A stretch of DNA of 64,000 nt from Tetrastigma voinierianum (taxonomy: Eukaryota; Streptophyta; Magnoliopsida; Vitales; Vitaceae), in contig JAEQBH010000035.1 of assembly GCA_016808115.1 (NCBI GenBank), forward strand, positions 1,302,001 to 1,366,000. The letters run 5' to 3'. The position numbers were made by a program, and so were the translations under genes. Positions 36,590 through 49,520 of this stretch are shown here, piece by piece. The notes under the pieces are model-generated. The model did no database searches and was not told the DNA's origin. It saw only the letters and a program-made list of their open reading frames with translations. The first letter of the stretch is position 1. The number at the start of each line of letters is the position of its first letter.

Positions 36590-38424
36590 CCCCAGGTTAT
36601 GAAACTGATCTCGAGCAGCGCCAACATATAATTTTTCATGAATTCATATAACAAACATACACATACTTGTACTTATAAGCGAGACTTATACTTGTTCGAA
36701 TCTCAGTAGGAGTTACGAAACTTATACTTTATGCGAAGGTGCAGTAGATACTCTGAAACATACTTGTATAGAAGTGCCCTTAGGTACTACGGAGGGTATA
36801 CTTGTACGGAGGGTACCATAGGTACATTCAGAGCAGAACGATGTACATTACTTTACTCTTATTTTTAATTCAGACTCTTGTCATATAACCGTTTAACTAC
36901 CTAGACCATTAATAAGAAACAAGTAGGACACAACACAATAAGTTCCCGATTTATTGTACAGTATTGATGTGTCGTAGCACAAAGCAGCAGTGTCGAAGCA
37001 CTGACAAAGAGTGTCGTCGCACAAATCAGAGAGTATCGAAGTATTAAATGTGCGAAGCTTTGCGGTCGAAAGTGTGAATCCCACTAATTAGAAAGTACCA
37101 AAGTACTATACGTGCTGCCCGTATAGCAGAGGTGTAGGTGTCATTCAATATCCGATCTTGGAGTCCTACAATTATAGTATATTGAGAACTTACTATCTTA
37201 TCTTAGGGGTATTAAGTTTTCCAACATTAAAGCGTAGGCGGCGAAGATGCAGTCTAATTTTTTCCTTTACCTTACAAACATGAATGAACCCTTTCATACA
37301 CTTATAGGGTCCTCATTAGTCCAATAGAAAAGTCCTCGAAATAACAGAATAGAAAAACATGACAAAAACACATGTCTGTGACTAGTGCTACACCACGACG
37401 TACCATTGCTACATTGCGGCGTAGCTTTGCTATGTCTCTCTATATCTGAGGCTTGTCCATGCCTCGGCATGGCAGAGAGGGAGGCGTCCTAACCAAAATC
37501 CATACTCAAAGGGAGGCATGGACATGCATATCCCTCTCTGCTGCCATCTTAGAGGCATGGACATGCCACGCCTTGGCGTGGACTTACGCTGCTGCGTGGG
37601 ATCTGTAAGTCGTGGCGTAGGAATCCGAAATTACCCAAATTTGCTGATTTCGTCCATTTTTCCAGAAATCCAACCAAAATCAAAAGAAAACTCATATAGT
37701 CTCCAGAAAACATCTCCCAAGTGTGTTCTAACCTAACCAAAACCAAACATAAAGATTAATTAGTGTTTTTCCAAACCTAAACTCAAATCCTTATAAGTTA
37801 GGTTAACTTCCTAACATGAGCATTATCCACATCATAAACTTCAAGAATCCATATTACTCAAAGGGATTCGCCTCATCTTATACAAACTAGGGTTTACCAG
37901 CAACTTTCAACAAATCTAGGGTTGGATAGTTCCTAACTAAACCCTAGAAATTGAACAAACTAATATCCCATACAAAGAGTCAAGAAATCCATACTAATCC
38001 ATAGTAATCCACTATAAACCATATCAATCATACTTTTTCTTCTTCTTTTTCTTCTTCTTCTACTTTGTTCTTTATTTTCTCTCTTCCTTTCTCTCTTCAC
38101 CAAATCACTCTCCAAAATCCCCCAAACCAGAGAGACCCTAGTGGTCTATCGATTTGGTCAATTTTCCTTTATATTAAATTTGGTCCTGAAACTCAAACCT
38201 ATTTGCACCACAACTTAATCCACATTTTATATAATATCTCATCTTCTTATATTATGACTTTTATACCCTATTTTGACAAATTCCACTTTTGCCCTTGTAT
38301 CTTGTACAAATTTCGGGTTTCGAAATTTTTTCACTTAGCGAAACCATAATTGAAAAAAATTTCAAAATACACTTTTAATATAATTATGTTTAAAAATGAT
38401 TATGGTGTATTTCGGGGTGTTACA
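36590..38424 (-). repeat. Ty3/gypsy LTR fragment on the minus strand, unit 2
   Basis: The right edge is ATTTCGGGGTGTTACA (ends 38,424). Read on the minus strand this starts TGTAACACCCCGAAAT, a standard start of plant Ty3/gypsy LTRs. It includes a GTACCAAAGTACTATACGTG-type direct-repeat zone (36,990-37,140) and a CTTCTT-rich stretch (38,040-38,095). It is more complete than the unit 3 copy. No internal region accompanies it, so it is probably a solo LTR nested beside the Athila remnant. Confidence 0.65.
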
Positions 38425-39139
38425 TCTTTGACTTGTGATAAATAGCTTAGTTTAAATGGTGAGAAACCCATTTACACACAGATCAAAAATACTAAATTAA
38501 GCATAGTGTGTTTTGTTGATTGGAATTTAGTAAAGAATGACGTGTTATTGTGTTGGATTGTTCCAGACTGGGTATGATGATTTAAATGAACATTTTTACT
38601 TGTAAAGCAGCACAAAAAAAAAAATTTCTCCAAACCAAATAAAAATCTTATAGATGCATTGGGGTAGGATGAAATGAATGGAAATAGAAAGTAGTAGTTA
38701 TGAATAAATGTCATTGAAAATTCCAAGATTAAGGAAGACTTTAATAAATTGATGGAACAGATAAGACACATAATTACTGTTTGTGTAAATAGTTGTTTAC
38801 AACATCACGATAAACTTTTACACATAGTCCTTAAAACTCTTAATTAGGAACATCACATTGGGATCCATCACAATAAGCTGTTTGATGTCACAGAACTTAT
38901 TTAGTTATTAGTTAAGAAATGAAATCGTAGGCAATACCACTAACAGGAAATGATTTAGGCCATCCTTAGAAGTTTGAGCCTTTCGAAGCCTACCCTTTTA
39001 TATGCATATGCATATACACTAGTTCCTAATTTGAGCCTATAGCCAATCTCATCATCAACCAGCAAATAAGAAGCCAAATTCCTCCTTACATAATCTTTAG
39101 TAAAGAACACTTATTTGCCCCGATCATCAGACAAAGTAC

Positions 39140-40410
39140 ATTAAGGATAGAAGATGACAAGTTTGGGGGAATATTGTTTCAAGTTGAGGAAAAGGATGAT
39201 AAGGGTTGAGAAAAACAATTCCAAGAAATAAGAAAAGATGAAGAGGATTGTGAAAGAATATGTGAAAAGAAAAAGATCAAGGAGGAATGAGTGTGGTCTT
39301 GTAGCCTTCCTCCCTGGAACAATTAAGTCCTTAGGGTGTTTCGACACGAATACCTAATGCCAAGCGGTATGGGGTTATTGACCCGAGAAGTTAGATTAAG
39401 GTGATAGAAACCTTAAAAAGACAAAACATTACCATTCCACCAAACTTGGAAAATGAAAAGTGAAAAAACACAGAATAAGGAGGAGGATTTATCCTGCGTA
39501 TTGCAGGAAGAAGGAAATGAAAAGGCTCCTGATAGAAAAATATGCGAAGATGCGAAAGCACGATGTGAAGGTTGGGAAACTTACAAGCTACTGAGTTTCG
39601 GCGAGTCTCTTGGTGAGTGGCTATCGGTCGCCACGCTAGTCTTGCTTCCTAGGGGTTGGCGTGACTCCGGCTCATATTTGAGTTGATGATAGCCGGTCAT
39701 GAGGTCGGTTTTACTTGTAAAGAAATATCGTTTCCCACCGGGCGGCCTTGGCCCGATAGTGCTTTTTCAACTTATCTTTGGGGTGCGAGCTTACGGCGGG
39801 CCCGTTAGGCGTCAGTTGGATCGAGATGTCGAACAACGCAGCTTTTTGCACAAAAAGGGTGATACGCGGTGTGCGAGATGCGCTCAATGGCTAACTCGAT
39901 TTCTTTTCTTATGAGAATGAAAGATTCAACACTTTTTATGGTGTTATTGTTGCGTACCTTTTGTAATTGGAATGGGTTGGTATTTATAAGGGGAAATAGT
40001 GGTTACTTTTCTTGTTAGATGGTGATATGACATCTCTCTCATTGGGTGAGGAGTTTCATTTTCCTTATCATAGACTGACTCATGTGGGATAATGGAGGAG
40101 TCGTGATCATGTAAGATCCTTCTTTCCCCGATGCGCGGGGTGCGAATCACGGAGACCGGCACTTTTTCCTTTTACCGCGAGTTTTGAACCTTATATCTCT
40201 TGATTACTGGCGGGCGGTTTTGGTCGGGCGGGCTCATGTACTTTGGCAGGGGTAGGATCTAATATCTCTGTGGGTCGAGCTTCTTTATTGGGTCTGTGCT
40301 CCAACAAAGAAGGAGGTTTGGGCCTTCGCCTTAGGCTTGCGCTCCGGGCCTGTGTATATATTGTTCTCTACCCCCATCACATATAATTGATAAATAAGTG
40401 GGTGTCAACA
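39140..40410 (-). repeat. Second LTR fragment on the minus strand, unit 2
   Basis: Read on the minus strand it starts TGTTGACACCCACTTATT at 40,410. A good TATA box (TATAAATA, plus-strand 39,981-39,988) comes about 420 bases later, followed by an ATGAGAATGAAAG-type leader (plus strand near 39,910). This is the layout of an LTR U3-R. The GTTGGATCGAGATGTCGAAC stretch (39,816) is shared with unit 3. The left limit is uncertain. Confidence 0.55.
39981..39988 (-). promoter_or_regulatory. TATA box of reverse LTR, unit 2
   Basis: Minus-strand TATAAATA inside CCTTATAAATACC. The identical box is at 54,871-54,878 in unit 3, and a damaged form lies at 27,932-27,940 in unit 1. Confidence 0.5.
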
Positions 40411-40569
40411 TACTTTGGACGTAATTATTTTATAATTAGATTGTAAACTTTTTCTCCATTTTCAAATTTAATCATGTATGATGTATAACATATTCAATGA
40501 ATAAAATTTTTAGAAAGATGCATTTTATTTTAAATTCTATAAGCTTACTTTTATTTTATCTAATTTTTA

Positions 40570-40935
40570 ATACAAGGTAGGCTTGTAAGACGACAACTAT
40601 GGAGTGAGCTTGAATCCACTACAGGTCAGGCCTAAAATGAAGCCTATGGCTCTGCCCATCGACATAGCTCGGGTCGGTCTTTAACCCTTCCAAGCCGGGA
40701 CGAGCTTAAGGTTGGGCCATGGGATCGGGGCATTTGGATACTGCTTATTTATGTGAGGCTACCTATTTTAGCTGCAGAAAATGGAAAATTAAAGAAAGCG
40801 TCAAAGCTTTAGATTTCTTCATTTTTAATTGATAGGAACAGAAAATGGAAAACTAAAGTATAAAACAAATGAAAACAAAATAAATGAAATTAAGCTTGAG
40901 GACACAATTTTCATCAAGATCAATCCAATTTGAAT
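40570..40935 (+). other. Pre-telomeric spacer, unit 2
   Basis: A copy of the conserved spacer that leads into each telomere-like block. It ends CCAATTTGAATCACCTAGGG, so the last bases merge into the first TTTAGGG heptamer. Confidence 0.6.
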
Positions 40936-42430
40936 CACCTAGGGTTTAGGGTTTAAAGTTTAGGGTTTAAGGTTTAAGGGTTTAGGGGTTTAAGGTTTAG
41001 GGTCTAGGGTTTAGGGGTTTATGGCTTAGGGTTTATGGTTTAGGGTTTAGGGTTTAAGGGTTTCGGGTTTTAGGGTGTAGGGTTTAGGGTTTGGGGTTTG
41101 GGGTTTGGGGTTTAGAGGTTAGGGGTTTATGGGTTAGGGGTTAGGGTTTAGGGTTTAGGGTTTAGGGTTTAGGGTTTAGGGTTTAGGGGTTTAGGGTTTA
41201 AGGGTTAGGGGTTTAGGGGTTAGGGGTTAGGGGTTAGGGTTTCGGGTTTTAAGTATTGGGTTTCGGATTTAGGGTTTAGGGTTTAGGGTTTAGGGTTTCG
41301 GGTTTAGGGTTTCGGGTTTCGATTTTAGGGTTTAGGGTTTCGGGTTTCAGGTTTAGGGTTTAGGGTTTAAGGTTTACAGTTTCGTGTTTCAAGTTTAGGG
41401 TTTAGGGTTTAGGGTTTGGGGTTTAGGGTTTAGGGTTTCGGGTTTAGGGTTTCAGGTTTATAGTTTTGGGTTTCGGGTTTTGGGTTTGGGGTTTAAGGGT
41501 TTAGGGTTTAAGGGTTAGGGGTTTATGGTTTAGGCTTTAGGGGTTAGGGTTTACAATTTAGGGTTTCGGGTTTTGGGTTTAGGGTTTAAGGGTTTAGAGG
41601 TTAGTGGTTTAAGGGTTTGGGGTTAGGGTTTAGGGTTTGGGGTCTAGGGTTTATGGTTTTTGGTTTAGGGTTTCGGGTTTCAGGTTTAGGGTTTCGGGTT
41701 TCAGGTTTAGGGTTTCAGGTTTAGGGTTTCTGGTTTCAGGTTTAGGGTTTAGGGTTTAGGGTTTAGGGTTTCGGGTTTAGGGTTTCGGGTTTGGGATTTT
41801 GGGTTTCGGGTTTAAGGTTTAGGGTTTAGGGTTTCGGATTCCAGGTTTAAGGTTTAAGGTTTATGGTTTAGGGTTTCGGGTTTCGGGTTTAGGGTTTAGG
41901 GTTTAAAGGTTTAGGGTTTAGGGGTTAGGGGTTTAGGGGTTAGGGGTTAGGGTTTAGGATTTGGGGTTTAGGGTTTAGAGTTTAGGGTTTCGAGTTTTGG
42001 GTTTCGGGTTTCAGGTATAGGGTTTCGATTTTCGGGTTTAGGGTTTAGGGTTTAGGTTTTCTAGTTTAGGGTTTAGGATCTAGGGTTTAGGGTTTTGGAT
42101 TTTGGGTTTAGGGTTTACGGTTTACGATTTAGGATTTCGGGTTTCGGGTTTAGGGTTTAGGGGTTAGTGGTTTAGGGGTTAGGGGTTAGGGTTTAGGTTT
42201 ATGGGTTTAGGGTTTAGGGTTTCGGGTTTCGGGTTTCGGAATTAGGGTTTAGGGTTTAGGGTTTCGGGTTTAGGGTTTAAGGTTTAGGGTTTAGGGTTTA
42301 GGGTTTGGGGTTTGGGGTTTAAGGTTTGAGGTTTAGGGTTTAGGGGTTTGGGGTTTTGGGTTTAGGGTTTTGAGGTTGGGGTTGAGGTTGAGGGGTTTGG
42401 TTGGGTTTAGGGTTTAGGGTTTAGGTTTCT
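40936..42430 (+). repeat. Degenerate telomere-like (TTTAGGG)n block 2
   Basis: About 1.5 kb with the G-rich strand on plus. TTTAGGG runs of several perfect heptamers alternate with TTTCGGG, TTTGGGG, TTTAAGG and TTAGGGG. Rare landmark variants (TTTACAATTTAGGG at 41,551; GTTTATGGTTTTTGG near 41,650; TTTACGGTTTACGATTT near 42,115) recur in the same order in block 3. Confidence 0.97.
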
Positions 42431-42432
42431 TG

Positions 42433-45400
42433 TTTTGGGAAGGAGGTCTCACTTGTCAGCCTAATGTGGGATTGACTCCCACAAGAAGAAACCTCAATTG
42501 GGGTTCTGACTGGTCTCCTTTCTCTCTCTCACCACAAGGTTCCTTTTTTTCCACCTACTAAAGCGGAAGATGGTCGAGAGAAGAACCTTCACCACAACGC
42601 TTTTCTCCTAATCTCTGTTCATACTTCTTTTTCACTTTTATTTATTGATTTTAATTTTTTCATTCTTCTCAGTGTGCTAGATTTTGATTTGGATTTTGTC
42701 TGGTGACTTTTGATTTTCATTCTTCTCAGTTTCTGCTAGATTATTCTTCTTCAACCTTGAATCCATAGCCTAATGATGAACCATAGATATTTATGCGATA
42801 CAAGCTGCTAAACGGTCTGGGGAAGGACAAAAACTCGAGGTTAGAGTAGTGATCTTGGAAAATTTGTTCGAGGTTGGGTAATCATAAACATCTTGGCGTA
42901 ATTCCATTTTCCACATTATTTGATGCCTTCAAGGTGATTCTTGATCAGGAAATGTGGTCATTGTTAATTTATTACTCTTCTGTAATTTCTTTGTAGTGGG
43001 GCGACAAACTAGGTTAATTGAGTTATGGTCAAGAGGTTTGTTGCCAAATCTTTTGATGCAAAGATCCTATCCTCTAAAACATTTATAAAAGGGTGTGAGA
43101 TTCTGTTATCAGCTTCATTGTTGGTATTGCATCAGTCTTGTTCGGAGATTTTTTCTTGCGAAATCGCGCAAATATTGTCAATTCACCATAGTATTTTTTT
43201 CTTAATCTTTTCCTTCCTAAAATGATAAGAGCATACGCCACAAAGAAGTTTCACATGAAGACATTCCAATTTATTTCTTTTCATCGATCTTGTGAATTAA
43301 AATGATTTTCTGAATTGCCCATTTGCAGCTTGTTTCGGAGTTTAACATTTCTGCCTGTTTTCACTAGAGCGAAGTTGGTCTTCTCTTGTGATGGGAAAGA
43401 AGCGACATAGGAGGTAGATTATCATGGTGAGTTTGATACATGTAAGTTTTGGTTGCAGAATTGATTTGTTGACTTGTTTTGCATAATTATATCCTTGCTT
43501 CTTCCTAGACTGAGTTAAAATTGCCAACCTTTGAATAAATAGAACTAAGACTAGAGAACACATACGAAAACTAGTGAAGTAGGTTGTCGCTATTCTACAA
43601 TGTTGAGCTAACTCTTATATCACAGAATATTGGAGCTCCTCGACAAAGCCCATGATCTGATGACTCTTCTTACTTGTTTTTCAATAGTATAGTCCCTTAA
43701 TTACTTAAATCATGGGGTAGTCTAGCTCAACTTCCTACTTTTTCTATGAATGTAGTGATTTGTAATTTTGAATTCCTTTGGTCAGAATATCCTCTTTATT
43801 TTATTTCCTTCTACTGTTTGATATATTTCCTTTGTTAATTGAAAGACTTTGGAATAGAGATTGGGGAACTAAATTAAAACGTGGAATCAATTGAGGTTAT
43901 CTAACTATTTTAAAATGCTTAACTATTAACGATTGTGCTGAATATGATTTAACTGTCATCAGCCTCTTAATAGCTTTCTTAACATCTTAAGATGTTAAAC
44001 TGCTATAGTTAGAGTGTTTGAATCCTCAATAGTTTTCTTGCTCTCCAAATTTGAGCATCTAAATTTGAGAAGTGACACCAACTGAATCTTTTTACTTGAA
44101 ATGACCTCTACCACTAACATGATTTCTATGTTTCTACCTAGTGAGTTCCTTTATACCTCTTATCTTCTTTAAAATAACACCATAAATAGTTCATGTGTGA
44201 AAGGCTAACTTGGGAATATTCTAAACATGTTACGAGAATTTCTCCTCTTAATTATTGGAATAATATCGCCTTGTAAGTACTTGATTGACAAGCTCATTTG
44301 GTTGAACTTTTGGTTGAATGCTTTCAAAATAGATAGAGTAGTGGAAGGCAAGTTAGGCCGGTTGCTACATTTTGATATATTAAATTATTTGATAAATGGG
44401 ATATTACAATAAATGCATCTCATACCAAAAGGTGCAAATGTTCATTCTGATCATGGGATGTACCTCGTCAATTGGTTAGATCTCTTTCACTAATGATAAC
44501 ATATTCGTCTTGATCGGGCTAAATGACATGATCAATACTAGTGATCAAATGATGTTCTTAAATCAAGCTTTCTTCCTCTTGGATGATAGACTGGAAGATA
44601 TTTAGTTTCTTACATTTAGAAAATGATACATATAATATACCCATAATTCAATTATTGTGTTAAAGATGTGAGAAGGTTACTCTCGATGCGATAGATTTGC
44701 CTATATATTCTAACTCTTTTTCTAGACATTCAAGTATTATTAGATTGAGGCTATGATTACATATGACTGTTTTATATAATTCTCATTTCCTTGTAGTATA
44801 TGACAAGTCTTGGAAATGGTATCAATTGATAGTTTTTGTATTTATCTTAATATTTTCTATCTACGATCTTTTTACGCCGTTTTGAAACAACATTTATCAA
44901 GAATCTATATGAGTGATTATTTGTGAGTATCATTTATTCTCATTTTTCTTCATGAGATATCTGAAAAATAAGAAGCAGGATTATTGTCATGAGACATTTG
45001 TCAGAACTTGTGTTAAGTTATGGCCAATCTCATTCAAAGCATTTATTACATACAATATTAGATCTTTTGAACATATATAGAAGAGGTTGACAGTCATCTA
45101 GCATGCAGATTCAAAGGAGTGGCATAATGGATGTCGGAGGTATTGTCTTTGCATAATTTTGTTTTCCTATAGAGGAAAACTTGATGACAACAAGCAGTGT
45201 GAATTAATTCCTTTGATCATTGTCTACAAATTTTTATTCATAATCTTATATTATAGGTTCCGACTAACTCGCATAATCATTAGCGGTTCTTGTCTTAAAG
45301 CTCATGGGGTTTCACCCAATCACTTTGGCATTGGATGGGGTAGGAGCTTTGATTGGAGCTTTAATGGTGCTTTTTAGAAAGAAAATTGTAATTAGTTAAT

Positions 45401-45813
45401 GTAAAAATGACTAGATAGATTAATGACTATTTTATAGTTATATTTTTAATTACTTATTAGAATATTTGAATTTGTATGATGACTGATTTCAAAATTTCAA
45501 TAGAAATTATTTACAAAAAATACTATATATAATTTGATCTGTAGGTGTAATCGATATGCATAATATATTGATCTGTCGACTGAAATTTGGATAATATAAT
45601 GTATAATATTATATCTTTCCAATTAAACGAGCGTGTAAATACGTATAATATAATGCAATCGAAACAATTTGGATAATATAAATGTATAATGTTATATATT
45701 TCCAATTAAACAAACTTTTAGACGTTGTCCTAATTCGATTGACCTAAAAGACCCTTTTGGAGGTAGTCTAAATATAATTCTATAAATTTTGATGACTGAA
45801 GAATCTTAAACTC
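42433..45813 (+). other. Gene-like unidentified segment, unit 3
   Basis: This is the third copy. It matches units 1 and 2 well at both ends, but 44,400-44,640 is unlike both of them. This may reflect a local replacement or very fast divergence of this block. Confidence 0.4.
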
Positions 45814-45929
45814 ATTTATTTTTAATCCATTTTTAAATGTTTTAACAATTTTAGATATTCACTAATGAATATTCACCTATTTTGATTTCATAAGATATCT
45901 AATCGAAATAATGAAAAGAAATAAAAGGT

Positions 45930-47660
45930 GGAAAATCACGGCGGTCACAGTAGTCACAACATAAGCTTTGTATGTCGCGACACAAATTCGAAGCAAATCG
46001 GAGAGCAATTAGGTAGAGAATACAAAAAGCTACGACAGGAGCGTGACAAGACTAAAAGCTTTATCATGACAGGACCTTTCTATGTCGACGAGAGACAAAT
46101 TGGGCGAAATTGTAAGTCCTAGCACTTAATTAATGTGAGGCCCTGACGTTGGAAACCTATAAATGCAACGCACGAGGAAATGTGCGAGCTTTTTGGCGGC
46201 TCCTGGATTTCTAGGTGGTTTAAGACTCTTGTACATTTATTTTATTTTTTTTATTTTATTTTCCATTTTAGTAGGTTTAGCTTAGTATAGTTTTATTTTG
46301 TTAGTTTTCCTTTAACTTTTTGAATTTGGGCATTGTACTGAAGTGCATCTTTGAAGCTGGTATTTCTTTATAAGTTCTTCTTTTCATATATTGTTTGATT
46401 TAAATGGATGCTGGAAGGTTTCGGGAGTTCATTTATTTCAGTTCGTTATGATTTTAGTGAATTTTCCTGATCAGTTAGTCACTGATATGTGTAAACAAGT
46501 TTTGAAAAGTAGAGCTCACTGGAAATGGGTCATTGATGATAGTCATTTTGCTGCAAAAAGGTTGAAGAAAGCTTTAATTAGAATTCTTGAGTTTATTTGA
46601 TTGGTATTGTTTATAAATTTACTTGATCTTAGTACTAGTACCGTGTACCCAATGCAAGGTAATGTATCTCACTCTGATTTCCAAGAGGACCTCTGAGTGA
46701 CACAAAGATGGAGAATCCTGAGAGTGTAGAACAGTTCCTTGTGGGTATGGTAGACTAATACTATGGAACTAATGAACTTTGAAGGATTACTCAGATAGAT
46801 CACGCAACTTACTCAAGTTACGAGATAGGTTGAATGAAGTATTTGTTTAATCACTTAGAGGTCTCTCATCTTTCTGATGAATTGATTTTGATCCCATGTT
46901 AGTTGAGATCTAATGAAGGAGATGGAAATTTACATCATAAGTGTAGGATGAGGTGTCAAGAATTCTTTAATCCTAAGATCTGAGTATGAAGTACTGAAAA
47001 GGAAAAATACTTAAATCTTAGAAATATGGTTTATATATTTCAGTAACTAAAATTAGAATCATCTCAGAAATGAATATGAACCTTTAATCGATCAAAAAGT
47101 ATAGTTAAGGAGAAATCCAAAGCATGCTACCTTGCATCTGACAAACTCAGTTTTCCAATTGATGGTTCATTATGAATCGAAATGATGTAGAAATTGATTA
47201 TTATTAATAGATCCATGTCTAGTTTTGCCTCACTCAGTGAATCCTCAACCCAAATTTATTAAACTTTACTTTTGTACATTTAAGATTTCAGTCTAAGACT
47301 ACATTTTAGTATTCTTATCATCATATCAATGGAGTTAAAAAAGTAATGATCTTGAGTAGTTAGAATTAGTTAATCTTTTGGTTATCATCAGCTTCCTCGT
47401 GGGGAATGATATTTGGACTTTAAATATCCACTTTTTATTACATGTGTATGACTGTGCACTTGCAATGATCTAGGCTATGAGCCACAAATTTTAGATGAGT
47501 CATTTTCTAAAGAAAGAAACGATTCCATATTTTTCATACACATGAGAAATGGTCTTGATGAATTTTTGTACGTTGTTACCGCCAGTTGAAAAGTTCTTGT
47601 GTGGCGATTACCGAAGATTAGTATATCTTGAGTACATCATATAGTTAAGGTCTTAACAAG
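45930..47660 (+). repeat. Athila-type 5' LTR/leader, unit 3
   Basis: It lies directly upstream of a tRNA-type primer-binding site and gag. It holds TGTCGCGACA (45,973) with a decayed partner 21 bases upstream (AGTCACAACA, 45,952), then the TATA box (46,158-46,164). It runs to about 47,660. The 5' edge is set only by similarity to unit 1 and by absence from unit 2. No matching 3' LTR was found inside the unit. Confidence 0.55.
46158..46164 (+). promoter_or_regulatory. TATA box, Athila-type LTR, unit 3
   Basis: TATAAAT in the context CCTATAAATGCAACG, matching 18,717-18,723 in unit 1. Confidence 0.5.
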
Positions 47661-47663
47661 TTT

Positions 47664-47680
47664 TGGCGCCGTTGCAGGGA
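47664..47680 (+). promoter_or_regulatory. Primer-binding site complementary to tRNA-Asp
   Basis: TGGCGCCGTTGCAGGGA is nearly complementary to the 3' end of plant tRNA-Asp, which Athila-type elements use to prime reverse transcription. It is followed by ACTGAATAATAG, as in unit 1. It fixes the 5' LTR to the left and the internal region to the right. Confidence 0.8.
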
Positions 47681-47949
47681 CTGAATAATAGTCCGCTGGT
47701 AGTAGTGTCATAAATTTTATATATCATTGATCTTAACATGTTTTGGCGTAAAAGTTTAAGTCGGGATGGCTTGATAAATTTAAAAATCAATATTCTAACG
47801 AAAATGGGATTTACTAATTTGGACATTTTTCTTTTTGATATTATTTTTCAGAAAATCACAAAAATTGTTTTTCTATGAGCTTAATGGATATAACTGTATC
47901 CCACAAAATTCATTTGATCTTAGTGTGTTTCTATTTCAGGAAGATTTTA

Positions 47950-49520
47950 AAAGCATTGAAAACCATAAACAGATATGCTACCTCTAGACACTGAAATTGA
48001 GAGAACATTGTAGAATTTAAGGAAGATAACAGTTGCAGAATCCAAAAGTATGACAAAACAAAGAGAAAGATTACACGTTATTCCAGAAGAAAAAGAAGAA
48101 GCTGAGAGAACTCAGAGGCCTAATACTATAGAGGAATTTTGGAGGCCTATTATTCCAAGAGGAGTACTGCAGTAAGACAACCTGCCATAGAAGCCAACAA
48201 TTTTGAGTTGAAGCGGCATTGATTACCATGAATGCAATGGCACGATTCAGCTGGTCATCCCTCTGAAGATCCCAATGAGCATATGGGGAGATTCATGAGG
48301 ATGGCCAACACAATCAAATTGAATGGGGTGAGACCAGAAGTAATCAAGTTGTAGCTCTTCCCCATTTCACTGAGAGATGTGGCAGAAACATGGCTTGATT
48401 CATTGCTAGTGAGATCAGTGAACACTTGGGAAGAATTGGTGGGAGGCTATGTAGGTAGATTTTCCTCGAGCTCTAGTGTTGAAAGAGAAGAAATGATTAT
48501 CTTGAGCGAGAGAGAAGAAGAGAGTCTTTACAGCATGGGAGAGATTTAGGTCACATTAAAAAGATGCCCTCTGCATGGAATAGATTTGACACTCGAGATG
48601 GATATATTCTATCATGCCATGAATTATGCCTCGAGGGTATAATTGATGCATCATATCAGACTTTTAAAAAAATGCAGAGGATGCAAGGCAACTAATTGAA
48701 GACCTTCCAAAATGCAACTACAAGGCTCCATCTAAAGCTTCAGGGAGCAGGAGTAGATTGAGAGGAAGTGGTTTGATTTAGCTTATGACTACTATAGAAG
48801 AAAAAATGGATGCATTGATGAACAAACTGGGAAGCAATGAAAGGAGAATGCATATTACACATGAAGTGGTAGCAGTAAATGAAGGAACTAGAAGCAGTGT
48901 TGAGGGACCAGTTGAAGAACCTTTAAGTTGAAACCAAGTATATAAGTGAAACGAAAGAGTTATCACTTCAAGCTCACACTATACACCAGCCTGAGGAACC
49001 ATGAAAACCCATGCTTTCATATGGTGGAGGAGAGAATAAACGGGGCCCATGCACAGGCCGAATTACTATCAAGCTTATGCTCAACCTAGGGTCCAAGAAC
49101 AACAATAGCGAAGGGAAAATAGAAGAGAATATCAGGGTTAGAAAATGACTCAATCATTTGAAGATCAGATGTTGCAATTCATGTCAGAAAACAAAAGAAT
49201 TCTAAATATGCATGAGAAAAGATTTTATGAGCTTAAAAATTTCAAAGCAAACACGAGTGTGTTTAAGACAAATACTAATGCTTCATTGAGGAACTTGGAA
49301 ACTCAAGTAGGGTAGCTAGCCCTTTCCTTGCAAAACTAATCAAGGAATGCATTTTGATGAGTACATAAAGCAATCCAAAGATTTTACATGCACTTCATTG
49401 AGAGGAGACAATGAAATGCAAGGAAATAAGAAGATGTAGGAGAAAAGAGGCATTGGAAAAAGATTGAGGAAGAACTGCTCAGTCTAGAGGAGAATACAAG
49501 GAGATGCTGAAAATGAATAA
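47950..49520 (+). pseudogene. gag: Athila-type gag remnant, unit 3
   Basis: The capsid core is clear: SEDPNEHMGRF followed by NTIKLNGV (48,256-48,330), then SLRDVAETWLDSL in the same frame from 48,367, with a TAG stop between them. Downstream pieces (about 48,480-48,620) match the AWERFR/CPLHGI-type segment, and the C-terminal NMHEKRF stretch is at 49,200-49,230. This order and these motifs are typical of Athila-lineage gag, which forms the particle. Stops and frameshifts make it inactive. It passes directly into post-pol sequence with no pol gene. Confidence 0.8.

Larger units (their letters stand above)
30635..42432 (+). repeat. Tandem unit 2 (11.8 kb), with internal 3.7-kb deletion
   Basis: It has the same order of landmarks as units 1 and 3, but the stretch equivalent to 18,331-22,182 (unit 1) or 45,814-49,493 (unit 3) is missing. 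The junction lies at about 34,198-34,206. The difference in unit length (11.8 against 15.4-15.8 kb) matches this single deletion. Confidence 0.85.
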
